Source of the DNA: Verrucomicrobiota bacterium
GTDB lineage: Bacteria; Verrucomicrobiota; Verrucomicrobiia; Limisphaerales; JADLHS01
Direction of reading: 5' to 3'
Length of the DNA stretch: 15,366 nt
Assembly: GCA_025360895.1 (NCBI GenBank)
Contig: JANYBF010000022.1
Span: 1-15,366 of the forward strand
Positions 1 to 6,624 of the stretch are shown one piece after another. Numbering within the stretch: position 1 is the stretch's first letter; the number at the start of each line of letters is the position of its first letter. Made by a program: the position numbers and the translations under genes. A model generated the notes under the pieces. It saw only the letters and a list, made by a program, of their open reading frames with translations, was not told the DNA's origin and did no database searches.

Positions 1-1
1 C

Positions 2-262
2 ACCGTCTTAAGCGCACATGTCACTGCCTGCGGAAAGCTCGGCGGAAAGACAGTTCCAGCACGACCAAACGAGACACCTAGGGAAATCCATTACTCGGTC
101 GGAGGGCTGACCGCTAGACGCGATCCCAAGAACGATGTCCACTTGAGATGGAAATCAGTTGCTCCCTTACGAGTTGGAGACGTTATTCAGGTAAAGATAT
201 TGGAAACGGACAAAGTCGACCGTCCGACAGCAAGGAGCAGAGCCAAAAGAAAAAATGCCTGA
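2..262 (+). CDS. C-terminal fragment of an unknown protein, cut by the left edge
   Basis: An open frame runs from the left edge to a TGA at 260-262 and has no start codon in the window that clearly belongs to it. The visible 86 residues include HYSVGGL, then DVHLRW and PLRVGDVIQVKILETD, and end in a basic tail (ARSRAKRKNA). The alternating hydrophobic pattern of the middle part suggests a small beta-rich domain. I recognise no family with certainty. The stop codon lies inside the first base block (gcctgac) of the attC-like repeat that follows, the position expected for the end of an integron cassette gene. Function is unknown. Confidence 0.6.
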   Translation, partial: TVLSAHVTACGKLGGKTVPARPNETPREIHYSVGGLTARRDPKNDVHLRWKSVAPLRVGDVIQVKILETDKVDRPTARSRAKRKNA

Positions 263-310
263 CCAACTCGCTCAACCCTGCTCGCCAGCGGCGGGCGACG
301 ACCTTTAGCT
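257..310 (+). repeat. attC-like inter-ORF repeat, copy A
   Basis: The segment begins with gcctgac, one base from the integron simple-site form RYYYAAC. It continues with caactcgctcaaccc and a short GC-rich inverted repeat (tcgcc/ggcga), and ends just before the ATG at 311. The 5' half resembles the 5' half of classical attC sites such as that of aadA cassettes (TAACAA-TCG-TCAA). Bases 266-297 match copy C (2048-2079) at 30 of 32 positions. The 3' core (GTTRRRY) is not recognisable, so the attC call is an inference from position and partial motif. Confidence 0.4.
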
Positions 311-604
311 ATGCCTACGCATCATAAGAAATACGCAATCGGGATCTCATTCCTGTGCTTTATGAGTTTCGGATGGCTTGTAGGGGGCTTCCTAGGATTA
401 GTGCCTGGGTATTCGCCGCCGGCCGCTGCGCTTTTAGGCATCTGCGGAATTGTAGGTTCAACCGTTGCGTTCAAGAAAGGATTTGGAAGCAGTAGCGTAT
501 GGTTGCGCCGGATACTTGTGGTGGGGCTGTTCGCTGCGGTGGCTGGGTTGGCAGCCGGTATTTTTCTCAGTTTCGGTTTTTGGCTCATCGCGACTCCGAG
601 TTGA
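311..604 (+). CDS. small three-helix membrane protein, unknown function
   Basis: The 97-residue product starts with a short basic N-terminus (HHKK). Three hydrophobic segments follow, at about residues 8-33, 37-55 and 67-94, separated by short loops with positive charges (KKGFG, LRR). It is almost entirely membrane and has no catalytic motif I can identify. The ATG at 311 directly follows attC-like repeat A, leaving almost no leader and no clear Shine-Dalgarno sequence, as is common for cassette genes. A longer frame starting at 499 overlaps its end, but that extension is probably not translated. I assign no family; small integral-membrane proteins of this kind are frequent in cassette arrays. 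Confidence 0.65.
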   Translation: MPTHHKKYAIGISFLCFMSFGWLVGGFLGLVPGYSPPAAALLGICGIVGSTVAFKKGFGSSSVWLRRILVVGLFAAVAGLAAGIFLSFGFWLIATPS

Positions 605-692
605 CCGCAGTTTTTCTTTATGAAGAGTTATTGGTCTGGTCGGCCACCCTGCAAGCTCTGCTCTCAAGCGAACCGCCGCCAAAGTTGCGTTC

Positions 693-734
693 CCAACGCC
701 GCCACGAGTATGTTTCCCGAAATGAAACGTTCGC
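693..734 (+). repeat. 42-bp direct repeat, copy 1
   Basis: This segment matches 1385-1426 at 41 of 42 bases. Weaker similarity continues for about 50 bases on the right. Both copies can be read in one frame as ...NAATSMFPEMKRS... followed by a PPGAG motif, so the repeat may descend from a small coding or mobile unit. It lies in the 212-bp space between the membrane-protein gene and the ORF at 817. Confidence 0.85.
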
Positions 735-816
735 TGCACTCATCATCCGCTCCGCCCGGGGCCGGGTGGCAATGGGGCGGTATTTTCAACGCCTGCGAGT
801 AGTCGGCTTTACGCGT

Positions 817-1380
817 ATGGGGCAATTCGTCAACTACAAGAAACGGGGTTTCACGTTGCCTCCGGGTTGCAAGAATCTCATCGACGTTTTGCACCCTCGC
901 GACAAGCAGAACTTTCAGCACTTCAGTGAGCGCGTTCAACGCTCCAAGGTAAAACGCGATGAGTCAGTCACAGGAACGCTGTCGGAGGTTGGAAAATTTG
1001 TGGCGATGCTGTTCGAGTCTCACGGACTAGCGTTCACGCTTAAGATGAGCATGCCGGACGAGCGACTCACAGTGCAGGTCGCACGGATGGCGGTTACCAC
1101 AATGTGGGCAATGGTCGTTTTTCAGAATGATACAGACCAGGAAAGAACCGTTCGGGACTTCTTTGCGCGACGGGGCCTCCACGCTCCTGACGATGCGACC
1201 ATGACTGGGCCATTTTTATTTCCTGATTTACCTGTGCAGATCCTCTATCAGATTTCACCACTGCCGTCCGAGGCGGCACTTCTCTCACAACTTGTGGTGG
1301 ATTTGTTCCACGACTGTTGTGGTCTCAAAGACGATGCAGCACTCCATTTTCATTATTATGAGATGTCAGATGCCGGCTAA
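817..1380 (+). CDS. soluble protein of unknown function
   Basis: I take the ATG at 817 as the start, giving 187 residues. The product begins MGQFVNYKKRGFTLPPGCKNL and ends EMSDAG. The frame stays open upstream to 499, but that part overlaps the preceding gene and runs through the 42-bp repeat, so it is unlikely to be translated; an ATG at 772 is a possible alternative. There is no signal peptide and no clear membrane segment. The N-terminal YKKRG-x-LPPGCK-x-L block looks like a conserved motif of a small protein family, but I cannot name the family. Copies of a 42-bp repeat lie on both sides, which suggests the gene moves or duplicates as a unit. Confidence 0.6.
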   Translation: MGQFVNYKKRGFTLPPGCKNLIDVLHPRDKQNFQHFSERVQRSKVKRDESVTGTLSEVGKFVAMLFESHGLAFTLKMSMPDERLTVQVARMAVTTMWAMVVFQNDTDQERTVRDFFARRGLHAPDDATMTGPFLFPDLPVQILYQISPLPSEAALLSQLVVDLFHDCCGLKDDAALHFHYYEMSDAG

Positions 1381-1384
1381 AATA

Positions 1385-1426
1385 CCAACGCCGCCACAAG
1401 TATGTTTCCCGAAATGAAACGTTCGC
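1385..1426 (+). repeat. 42-bp direct repeat, copy 2
   Basis: This is the second copy of the repeat at 693-734, with a single G/A difference. It starts five bases after the stop of the ORF at 817-1380. In one frame it reads into a short ORF tail that runs through attC-like repeat B to a stop at 1531-1533. Confidence 0.85.
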
Positions 1427-1470
1427 GGCGCGAATCGGGGTTTCCGCCCGGTGCGGGGACGCAGCTCGGA

Positions 1471-1530
1471 TACAAGCTTCACGCTCAACCCCGCTTGCCG
1501 GCTGGGCGCACTGAACTAGTCGTTGGCGAC
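1471..1530 (+). repeat. attC-like inter-ORF repeat, copy B (diverged)
   Basis: The segment contains acgctcaaccccgcttgccgg, which aligns with the core of copies A and C (cgYtcaaccctgctcgccagcgg). It then ends with agtcgttggcgac, vaguely like a GTTRRRY core but with the last positions wrong. It sits ten bases before the start of the next gene. It is less conserved than A and C. Confidence 0.35.
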
Positions 1531-1540
1531 TAAACGCCCT

Positions 1541-2083
1541 ATGAGCGCGACCCAAGCACTCAAAGACCAGATATGCGCTGCTTTCGCAGACGTGGAGTAT
1601 CCTGGCGACCAGCGGCTTCGCGGCAGCAACGAGGGCGACGAGCCATTTCGGGTAGAGCGCGATTTCCAAGGCAAGCGCGATTGGCGCAGTCTTGATGCGA
1701 AGTTTATCGATCACTCACCAGATGGTTTAGGGTCGGCATTGAGCTTCTTTTCACACGAGGCGTTTCGGTTTTATCTGCCAGCCTACATGCTGGCGGATGT
1801 TGACGGGCGTTTGGGTAATGTTAATCCGGTATTCCAGCTTACTCACGGCTTGGATGACAACACTCGCCGAGAGCGAATCAATTCTCAGCGTTACGGAATG
1901 CGAATCTGGTTTGAGCATGCGAGCGAAAGGTTTGATGCTTTCACGCGTGAGGAGGCGGCGGCCGTTGTCGCTTATCTTACCTTCAAGCGTGACCCGGAAG
2001 ATTTTTATTGTGCCAGCATTGATGAGGCGATTAAGAATTACTGGCATACTCGTTCAACCCTGCTCGCCAGCGGCCGGCGTTGA
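1541..2083 (+). CDS. DUF6714-like protein
   Basis: The 180-residue soluble protein carries the features I associate with DUF6714. These are an early FADVEYPGD block (about residues 12-20), a DWRSLD segment, and SFFSHEAFRFYLPAYMLA (about residues 62-79), then a C-terminal helical part (FTREEAAAVVAYLTF). The function of that family is not known. I chose the ATG at 1541; a TTG at 1523 is in frame but lies in the repeat. The last dozen residues (RSTLLASGRR) are encoded by attC-like repeat C, so the native C-terminus has probably been replaced by repeat sequence. The family call is from memory of the motif pattern and would need a profile search. Confidence 0.65.
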   Translation: MSATQALKDQICAAFADVEYPGDQRLRGSNEGDEPFRVERDFQGKRDWRSLDAKFIDHSPDGLGSALSFFSHEAFRFYLPAYMLADVDGRLGNVNPVFQLTHGLDDNTRRERINSQRYGMRIWFEHASERFDAFTREEAAAVVAYLTFKRDPEDFYCASIDEAIKNYWHTRSTLLASGRR

Positions 2084-2092
2084 GCGTTTATC
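2048..2092 (+). repeat. attC-like inter-ORF repeat, copy C
   Basis: Bases 2048-2079 match copy A at 30 of 32 positions. Here the right half is better kept: cgttcaa (2051-2057) can pair with ttgagcg (2080-2086), the L-box arrangement of attC hairpins, and gtttatc follows. The stop codon of the DUF6714-like gene (2081-2083) lies inside the right arm. Confidence 0.45.
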
Positions 2093-2104
2093 TCCTTTGC
2101 GCCA

Positions 2105-2710
2105 GTGAAAGCCATTCTCCGCAAAAAGAGTTTCAGGGTTGCGATGATAGTTATCGGCGTTGCCGCAATTGTGGCGGTCCCCTTTTGCGTCCGGTTCACG
2201 AGACATCGCCACGACCGCCACATGATGAGCAGTTGTGCCAACCACGCCATCCAACTGAAGTTCCTGGTCATGGAACTCATGGCAAAGAAGGAGCATTTCC
2301 CTTCGGAAGGAGACGCGCGGAACGCGTTTGCAAAGATGGGGCATTCAGAGGAGTGGCCCGCCGGCTGGCTTTCCACAGTCAGTTCCGCGTGTCCGGAGTC
2401 CTTCCTGCGCGACAAGTCCATCGGCTATGTGTTTGTCGCCGCCGGACTGTCCACCAAGACCGCCGTTGAACACTCCGCCTTGGTGTTTTTCTGCCCGGCA
2501 GGCAGCCATCAACGATCCGAGCAACATTGCAACGCCATGCTGGCAACGGGATTGACTTGTCTCCAATCGAACGCCGAGATGATCGCCTTGCTTCGGCGGG
2601 AAATCGGCCGGGCGAAAGAAGGGAGCGTACCGTATTCTACGAACGCACTTTCACAAATGCAGCGCGAGCTGGAGGCAAGACAAGAGCATGAGACTAAACG
2701 GCGAACCTGA
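2105..2710 (+). CDS. membrane-anchored, pseudopilin-like protein
   Basis: The GTG at 2105 gives a 201-residue product. A basic N-terminus (KAILRKKSFR) is followed by one hydrophobic helix at about residues 12-28, then a soluble domain. The layout, and the block ending in HCNAMLATG, recall degenerate type II secretion pseudopilins or H-X9-DG proteins that are abundant in Planctomycetes-Verrucomicrobia, but the GFTLIE cleavage motif is absent. The region YVFVAAGLSTKTAVEHSALVFFCPAG is the most conserved-looking stretch. The C-terminus is a charged helix. The gene begins 13 bases after attC-like repeat C. I regard the pilin relation as suggestive only. Confidence 0.6.
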   Translation: MKAILRKKSFRVAMIVIGVAAIVAVPFCVRFTRHRHDRHMMSSCANHAIQLKFLVMELMAKKEHFPSEGDARNAFAKMGHSEEWPAGWLSTVSSACPESFLRDKSIGYVFVAAGLSTKTAVEHSALVFFCPAGSHQRSEQHCNAMLATGLTCLQSNAEMIALLRREIGRAKEGSVPYSTNALSQMQRELEARQEHETKRRT

Positions 2711-2714
2711 CTTT

Positions 2715-3095
2715 ATGCGTTCCAGCACTCCGCTGCACCACCTTTCGAAATACGCGTTGCTTGGCTTGGTCGGGGTCTGCGTCGTCCTCTTCACGGGATG
2801 CATTTCTGACCGTGCCGGCAGCGCATTGGCTGGCGTTATGATCGGTCAGGCAATCGCTCCGATGATTGGGCTAAGCCTTTCGGTCTCCGAATTTCGGCAA
2901 GCCACCCAGCGATGGCCCACGAACCATGCAGAGTTTTCTGCCTTCTTGAAGCAGTCGGGCGACGCGGTGCAACTCCGGGAGTATGATCAGATTGATTTCA
3001 CGGAGAATTCAGATGGCAGTCTTGAGGTTTACGCGGTCGCTCCCGACCTGACGAATCGGATGACGCTGACCGCAAAGGATACCGACTCGAAATGA
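2715..3095 (+). CDS. small lipoprotein, unknown function
   Basis: With the ATG at 2715 the product has 126 residues. A hydrophobic segment ends in the lipobox LFTGC, with the lipidated cysteine at residue 29. After the cysteine come a Gly/Ala-rich stretch and then a small globular part (EFRQATQRWPTNHAEFSAFLKQSG...) with a beta-rich C-terminus. An upstream ATG at 2688 is in frame and would overlap the preceding gene by 23 bases; either start keeps the lipobox. The tight junction suggests co-transcription with the pilin-like gene. WPT near a helix start is typical of small secreted Verrucomicrobia proteins, but I cannot name a family. Confidence 0.65.
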   Translation: MRSSTPLHHLSKYALLGLVGVCVVLFTGCISDRAGSALAGVMIGQAIAPMIGLSLSVSEFRQATQRWPTNHAEFSAFLKQSGDAVQLREYDQIDFTENSDGSLEVYAVAPDLTNRMTLTAKDTDSK

Positions 3096-3139
3096 CGATG
3101 CCCGAAGTTGAACCGCTTATCTGCGCTAATAAACGCTAA

Positions 3140-3354
3140 TCGCGGCCAACCTTTTCGGAAACACACGCCGTCGTATGGGCGAACTTCTTTGAATCAGCGG
3201 TCGTGAGCGGTTTCAACCTCGCCGGTCGGCTTCAGTAAACCACCTTGTTCAACGGAAACTCGGTGACGCCTTCTGCGCCAACGGCTACGACATGACCTAC
3301 CACACGTTCGCGGTCGCGACCGCCGGCAACGGCAAGTTCGTGAAAGTTGAATGA
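3140..3354 (+). pseudogene. remnant of a small ORF split by a frameshift
   Basis: Two adjacent coding-looking stretches lie in different frames. The first, up to a TAA near 3240, reads VVWANFFESAVVSGFNLAGRLQ. The second, ending at the TGA 3352-3354, reads GDAFCANGYDMTYHTFAVATAGNGKFVKVE. Their composition is protein-like and a single indel near 3235-3245 would join them. No start codon with a convincing leader is visible. It probably represents the last, decayed member of the small-ORF array. The family is not recognised. Confidence 0.3.
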
Positions 3355-3477
3355 TGCAGCCTTGGTCCGTAGTGCCGGCCTTGGAACTGGACTTCCAATG
3401 GGCTGGATGTCCTCGGCTATGTTCGGAAGGTCCGTTGGCTCGGATTGGGTGCTTCCTACTTCTGATGGGCAAGCCTT

Positions 3478-3503
3478 GGGTGGTTGGGTGGGTGGGTGGT
3501 GGG
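3478..3503 (+). other. G-quadruplex-type G-run upstream of the porin gene
   Basis: Five GGG tracts occur in 26 bases, at 3478, 3486, 3490, 3494 and 3501. Three of them are separated by single T residues, which is the arrangement that folds most stably into a parallel quadruplex. It lies 44 bases upstream of the ATG at 3547, on the coding strand, so it would be in the 5' leader if transcription starts further upstream. No clear promoter was found around it. The rest of 3355-3546 holds no gene I can support. Confidence 0.6.
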
Positions 3504-3546
3504 TCTGGACATGCGCTTCCAATTCTGACCAGCATCCGCCGCGTCA

Positions 3547-5064
3547 ATGAACAGCGCACTCAAATGGAGCAGTTCCGGGAAGCCGATGCGGGTCATCAGC
3601 GTCACACTGCTCGTGGTGGCCGTGGGCGCAACCACCGGCGCCCAGCCAACTTCGAAGGCGGCAACCAATGACATGCTGCTGCTCGATAACTTTGGGCGCG
3701 AGGTCAACGTACCGACGAACGCGGTGCATCAATCTCTGCTCCCGCCTTCTACCATCGGGTTGGAACACCAGACGCCCGACCCGGTCCAAGGCACCAAAGT
3801 GTCAGAGGAAGTGTTGCAACGGAAAACGGAAGCGGGGCCAGGAACGGGGCCACTCCAATTCTTCCCGCCGGTGGCGCCGCAGCTGAAGTCTTACCTCGCC
3901 AGTCTCGATGAGTACGGGAACACGGCCATCCGCCCCGGCGCGCTCACGCCTTTCTTTCCCCTCGAGCCCGTCGTGCAAAAAGGGAAATACTGGCTGGCCG
4001 AACAGGGTTTGCGCTACTCGCTCGAACAAAGTTTCACGGGGGTCGGCATGAGTGACGTGGTGCAAGGAAGCAAATCGCTCGGCTTCTACACGCTCGACCT
4101 CAAGGCAAAATGGGCCATCTTCGAAGTCCCCCGCTCCGGCACGGCGGGCTGGATCAGCGCCCAAGTCGAAGCCAAGACCGGCCTCGGTTCCGCCGGGGCC
4201 GAGCAATCCGCCAAGAGCAATCTCGGCACAGTGACCGATCCCACCGGTATCTGGTCCAGTGTGAACGGTTTTCGGATTCCAGAACTGGCGTGGCAACAAT
4301 CGTTGCGGGACGGTGAAGTAGTGGTGGTGGCCGGCATGATCAGCCAGCGCAATTATCTGGATGGCAACGCTGCGGCGCACACCGGGCGCGGGGAGTTCAT
4401 GAACTCGGCTTTAATTCACAGCCAAGTGGTGCCGTTGGCGGAGTACAACTTCGGCGTGAACCTCCAGTGGCAGCCGGCGGACGAATGGTACGCGATGCTC
4501 GGCACTTCAGTGGGTAATGCCCCGGCCAGCTACGCCCCGTGGACGGATTTCAATTGGAACGAATGGTCGCTGGTCGGCGAGTTCGGTTACGCCCCCGATA
4601 ATTTTCTCGGCCTGGGCCCGGGCGTTTACCGCCTCCAACCCTTCGTGGCGGAGGCAGGCGGGCCAACGCAGGCCGGCTTGGGTTTCAACTTTCAACAACA
4701 CTTGGGGCCCCATTCGCCTTTCGCCTGGTTCGGACGCTGCGGCTTTGGCGGCGCGGAAATTTCCCCGGAAGCCGATCGGCAAATCGGCACCGGATTCGTG
4801 ATGCAAGCGCCGCTCAAGTACGTCGGCCTCGTTCCCCGCTTGAGCAACGATCTGCTCGGGGTCGGTTTCGTGTGGAGCCAGCCTTCCGCAACGACCAAGA
4901 CGGTTTACCATGAGAACGAATATATCCTGGAGCCGTTCTACGCCCTGCAACTCACCCCGACGATGAAACTGCAGTCCGATTTGCAAATTGTTTGGAACCC
5001 GGCCTTCAACCCGAACGCCGGTCCCATCGCGGTCTTCCAACTGCAACTCAACCTCGCGTGGTGA
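3547..5064 (+). CDS. carbohydrate-selective porin, OprB-like
   Basis: The 505-residue protein has an N-terminal export signal (hydrophobic stretch VISVTLLVVAVGATTGA, about residues 16-32) and a long region of alternating aromatic and polar residues. It ends in LQLNLAW, the amphipathic strand with C-terminal aromatic residue typical of outer-membrane barrels. The late segment EYILEPFYALQLTPTMKLQSDLQIVWNPAFNP is close to the OprB signature. OprB porins form outer-membrane channels for sugars. The second ATG at 3586 is preceded by a GGGAAG-like Shine-Dalgarno and gives a cleaner signal peptide, so it may be the true start. Length fits the family. The upstream stretch of about 80 residues after the signal is a divergent linker. 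Confidence 0.85.
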   Translation: MNSALKWSSSGKPMRVISVTLLVVAVGATTGAQPTSKAATNDMLLLDNFGREVNVPTNAVHQSLLPPSTIGLEHQTPDPVQGTKVSEEVLQRKTEAGPGTGPLQFFPPVAPQLKSYLASLDEYGNTAIRPGALTPFFPLEPVVQKGKYWLAEQGLRYSLEQSFTGVGMSDVVQGSKSLGFYTLDLKAKWAIFEVPRSGTAGWISAQVEAKTGLGSAGAEQSAKSNLGTVTDPTGIWSSVNGFRIPELAWQQSLRDGEVVVVAGMISQRNYLDGNAAAHTGRGEFMNSALIHSQVVPLAEYNFGVNLQWQPADEWYAMLGTSVGNAPASYAPWTDFNWNEWSLVGEFGYAPDNFLGLGPGVYRLQPFVAEAGGPTQAGLGFNFQQHLGPHSPFAWFGRCGFGGAEISPEADRQIGTGFVMQAPLKYVGLVPRLSNDLLGVGFVWSQPSATTKTVYHENEYILEPFYALQLTPTMKLQSDLQIVWNPAFNPNAGPIAVFQLQLNLAW

Positions 5065-5099
5065 ACAAAATGGAGTTACGCCCCAGGAACGACTTGTGG

Positions 5100-5123
5100 C
5101 ATTGACAGACACATTGACAGACT
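5100..5123 (+). promoter_or_regulatory. tandem attgacagac boxes, possible -35 elements
   Basis: The decamer attgacagac occurs twice with two bases between copies, so two TTGACA hexamers lie 12 bases apart, and a third TTGACG follows nearby at about 5130. No convincing -10 hexamer stands at 17 bases. It may be a promoter for the downstream GloVer gene or a binding site with a 12-base period. Confidence 0.3.
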
Positions 5124-5189
5124 ACGCTTGACGCCATCGAACGATCCCGTTAATTCTAATTTTAAGGGTCGCTAAACAACCTTTACGCC

Positions 5190-6537
5190 GTGTCGCAAAT
5201 CAGAAAGGAATTGTTGCTCTTGAAATTCTTGGGGAAATCTCTGGCCGGACTCGCGCTGGTGCTGCTGCCTTCGGTCACCGGCGCTCAAAGCGTCACCTAT
5301 ACCAATCTTTACATTTTTTCAGCCACCAGTTTCTCCGGCAGTAACAGGGGCGGCGCCCATCCTTACGCCGGGACGCTGTTGGTCAGCAACACTCTTTATG
5401 GGACCACTGATGCTGGCGGCCCCAACGGTTGGGGAACGATTTACAAACTCAGCCCCGAGGGCACGGGCTTTCAGGTGCTCCACACCTTTGATAAGACCAA
5501 TGGCGCCAAGCCGCAGACGGCTTGTTGCTTTTAAGCAACGTGCTCTACGGAACAGCCGGCGCGGGCGGTCCCGGCAACGGTGGGACTCTTTTCCGAATCA
5601 ACCCCGACGGCACCGGCTTTCAGAATCTGTTTTATTTCACCAATGGTGTCGCCCATGGTCCGTCGGACCTGCTCCTGTCGAGCAACACCTTTTACGGGAC
5701 AGCGGGGGGCGCGCCGTACGGTGTCATTTTCAAAATCCAAACGGATGGTGGCGGCTTTGCCATCGGAACCAATTTCAATTACGTCAATGGCGCTTTTCCC
5801 GGCGCCGGACTGATGGTTTCGAGCAACATTTTTATGGCACCACCACCAGCGGCGGCGGCAGGGGCAATAACGGGACCGTTTTCAAACTGGACGGCTCTGC
5901 TCTAAGCACGCTCCCCAATTTCACCAATAGCGACGGATGGAATCCCACCTGCCGGCTGGTCATCGCCGGTGGCACGCTCTACGGTACCACGCAAGACGGC
6001 GGCAGCGGGGGTGACGGGGTCGTGTTCAAGATCAATACCGACGGCAGCGGTTTTACCAATTTCTATAATTTCAGCGGCCGTGATGGCGCCTATCCCTTCG
6101 CCGGCCTCACCCTGGCCAATGGCGTACTGTATGGGACAACGACGGGCGGGGGCAGCCACTCCTTTGGGGGCGTGGCCTATCAGGTCAACCTCGATGGCAC
6201 CGGCTTTACCGTTTTGCACAACTTCAATTTTAACGCGGAGGGCTCTTATCCCCGGTCGGAACTGATTTTATCGGGCAATCACTTGTACGGCACCACGGCG
6301 GCCGGCGGCCCGCAGTCTGTCACCGGCGGGGTATTTGCCATCAATCTGCCCATGACCCCCACGCTAAATTTCCAAAAGTTCAATAACGCCATCAGCTTGA
6401 GCTGGACCGACGCCACCTATTCCCTCCAATCCACCACCAACGTAAACGGCACCTACGCAACCGTCAAAGGCGCCACCAGCCCCTACACCAACATCATCAC
6501 GGGCGCTCAAAAATTCTTCCGGCTCCAGGGCAATTAA
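5190..6537 (+). pseudogene. GloVer (Gloeo_Verruco) tandem-repeat secreted protein, broken by two frameshifts
   Basis: The reading starts at GTG 5190 with a signal peptide (LAGLALVLLPSVTGAQS). It then shows seven copies of a roughly 49-residue unit with the signature LYGTT-x-GG...G-T-[VI]-[FY]-K-[IL], the GloVer repeat. Seven copies fit a seven-bladed beta-propeller. The C-terminal segment (LSWTDATYSLQSTTNVNGTY...KFFRLQGN) is a tail common on secreted Verrucomicrobia proteins. The frame changes at about 5519-5522, where restoring one G in a GG run would join PQT-G-LLLLSN. It changes again at 5829-5833, where one more T in the T5 run restores SNIFYGTT. Everything else in the three frames is continuous. 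It is either a young pseudogene or an intact gene with two assembly errors. It is probably exported; no catalytic residues are evident. Confidence 0.85.
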
Positions 6538-6624
6538 AAGGCGGGCAAGCACCGACTCAAGACCGGAACATGCCCGGAACTCCGGTGGGACGGCGGGAAT
6601 TCCGAAACGAACGTGGCGGCCCGG

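Noticed and set aside
620..802. 60-residue ORF containing MFPEMKRS
   Set aside because: Its only notable part is the 42-bp repeat; composition elsewhere is not protein-like and no start signal is seen. Reported as a repeat instead.
499..816. N-terminal extension of the ORF at 817, starting at 499 inside the membrane-protein gene
   Set aside because: It overlaps 106 bases of a well-formed membrane-protein gene in another frame and runs through a non-coding-looking repeat; the ATG at 817 gives a coherent protein.
3351..3671. 106-residue ORF across the G-run and the porin start
   Set aside because: Trp/Gly content comes from the G-run and the second half is an out-of-frame reading of the porin gene.
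3802..4380. 192-residue ORF on the minus strand inside the porin gene
   Set aside because: It is antisense to a clear OprB-like protein and has a repetitive charged composition typical of shadow frames in GC-rich genes.
6538..6624. Bidirectional terminator between the convergent GloVer and DUF4159 genes
   Set aside because: Only direct repeats of ccggaac were found; no stem with a T-run in either direction.
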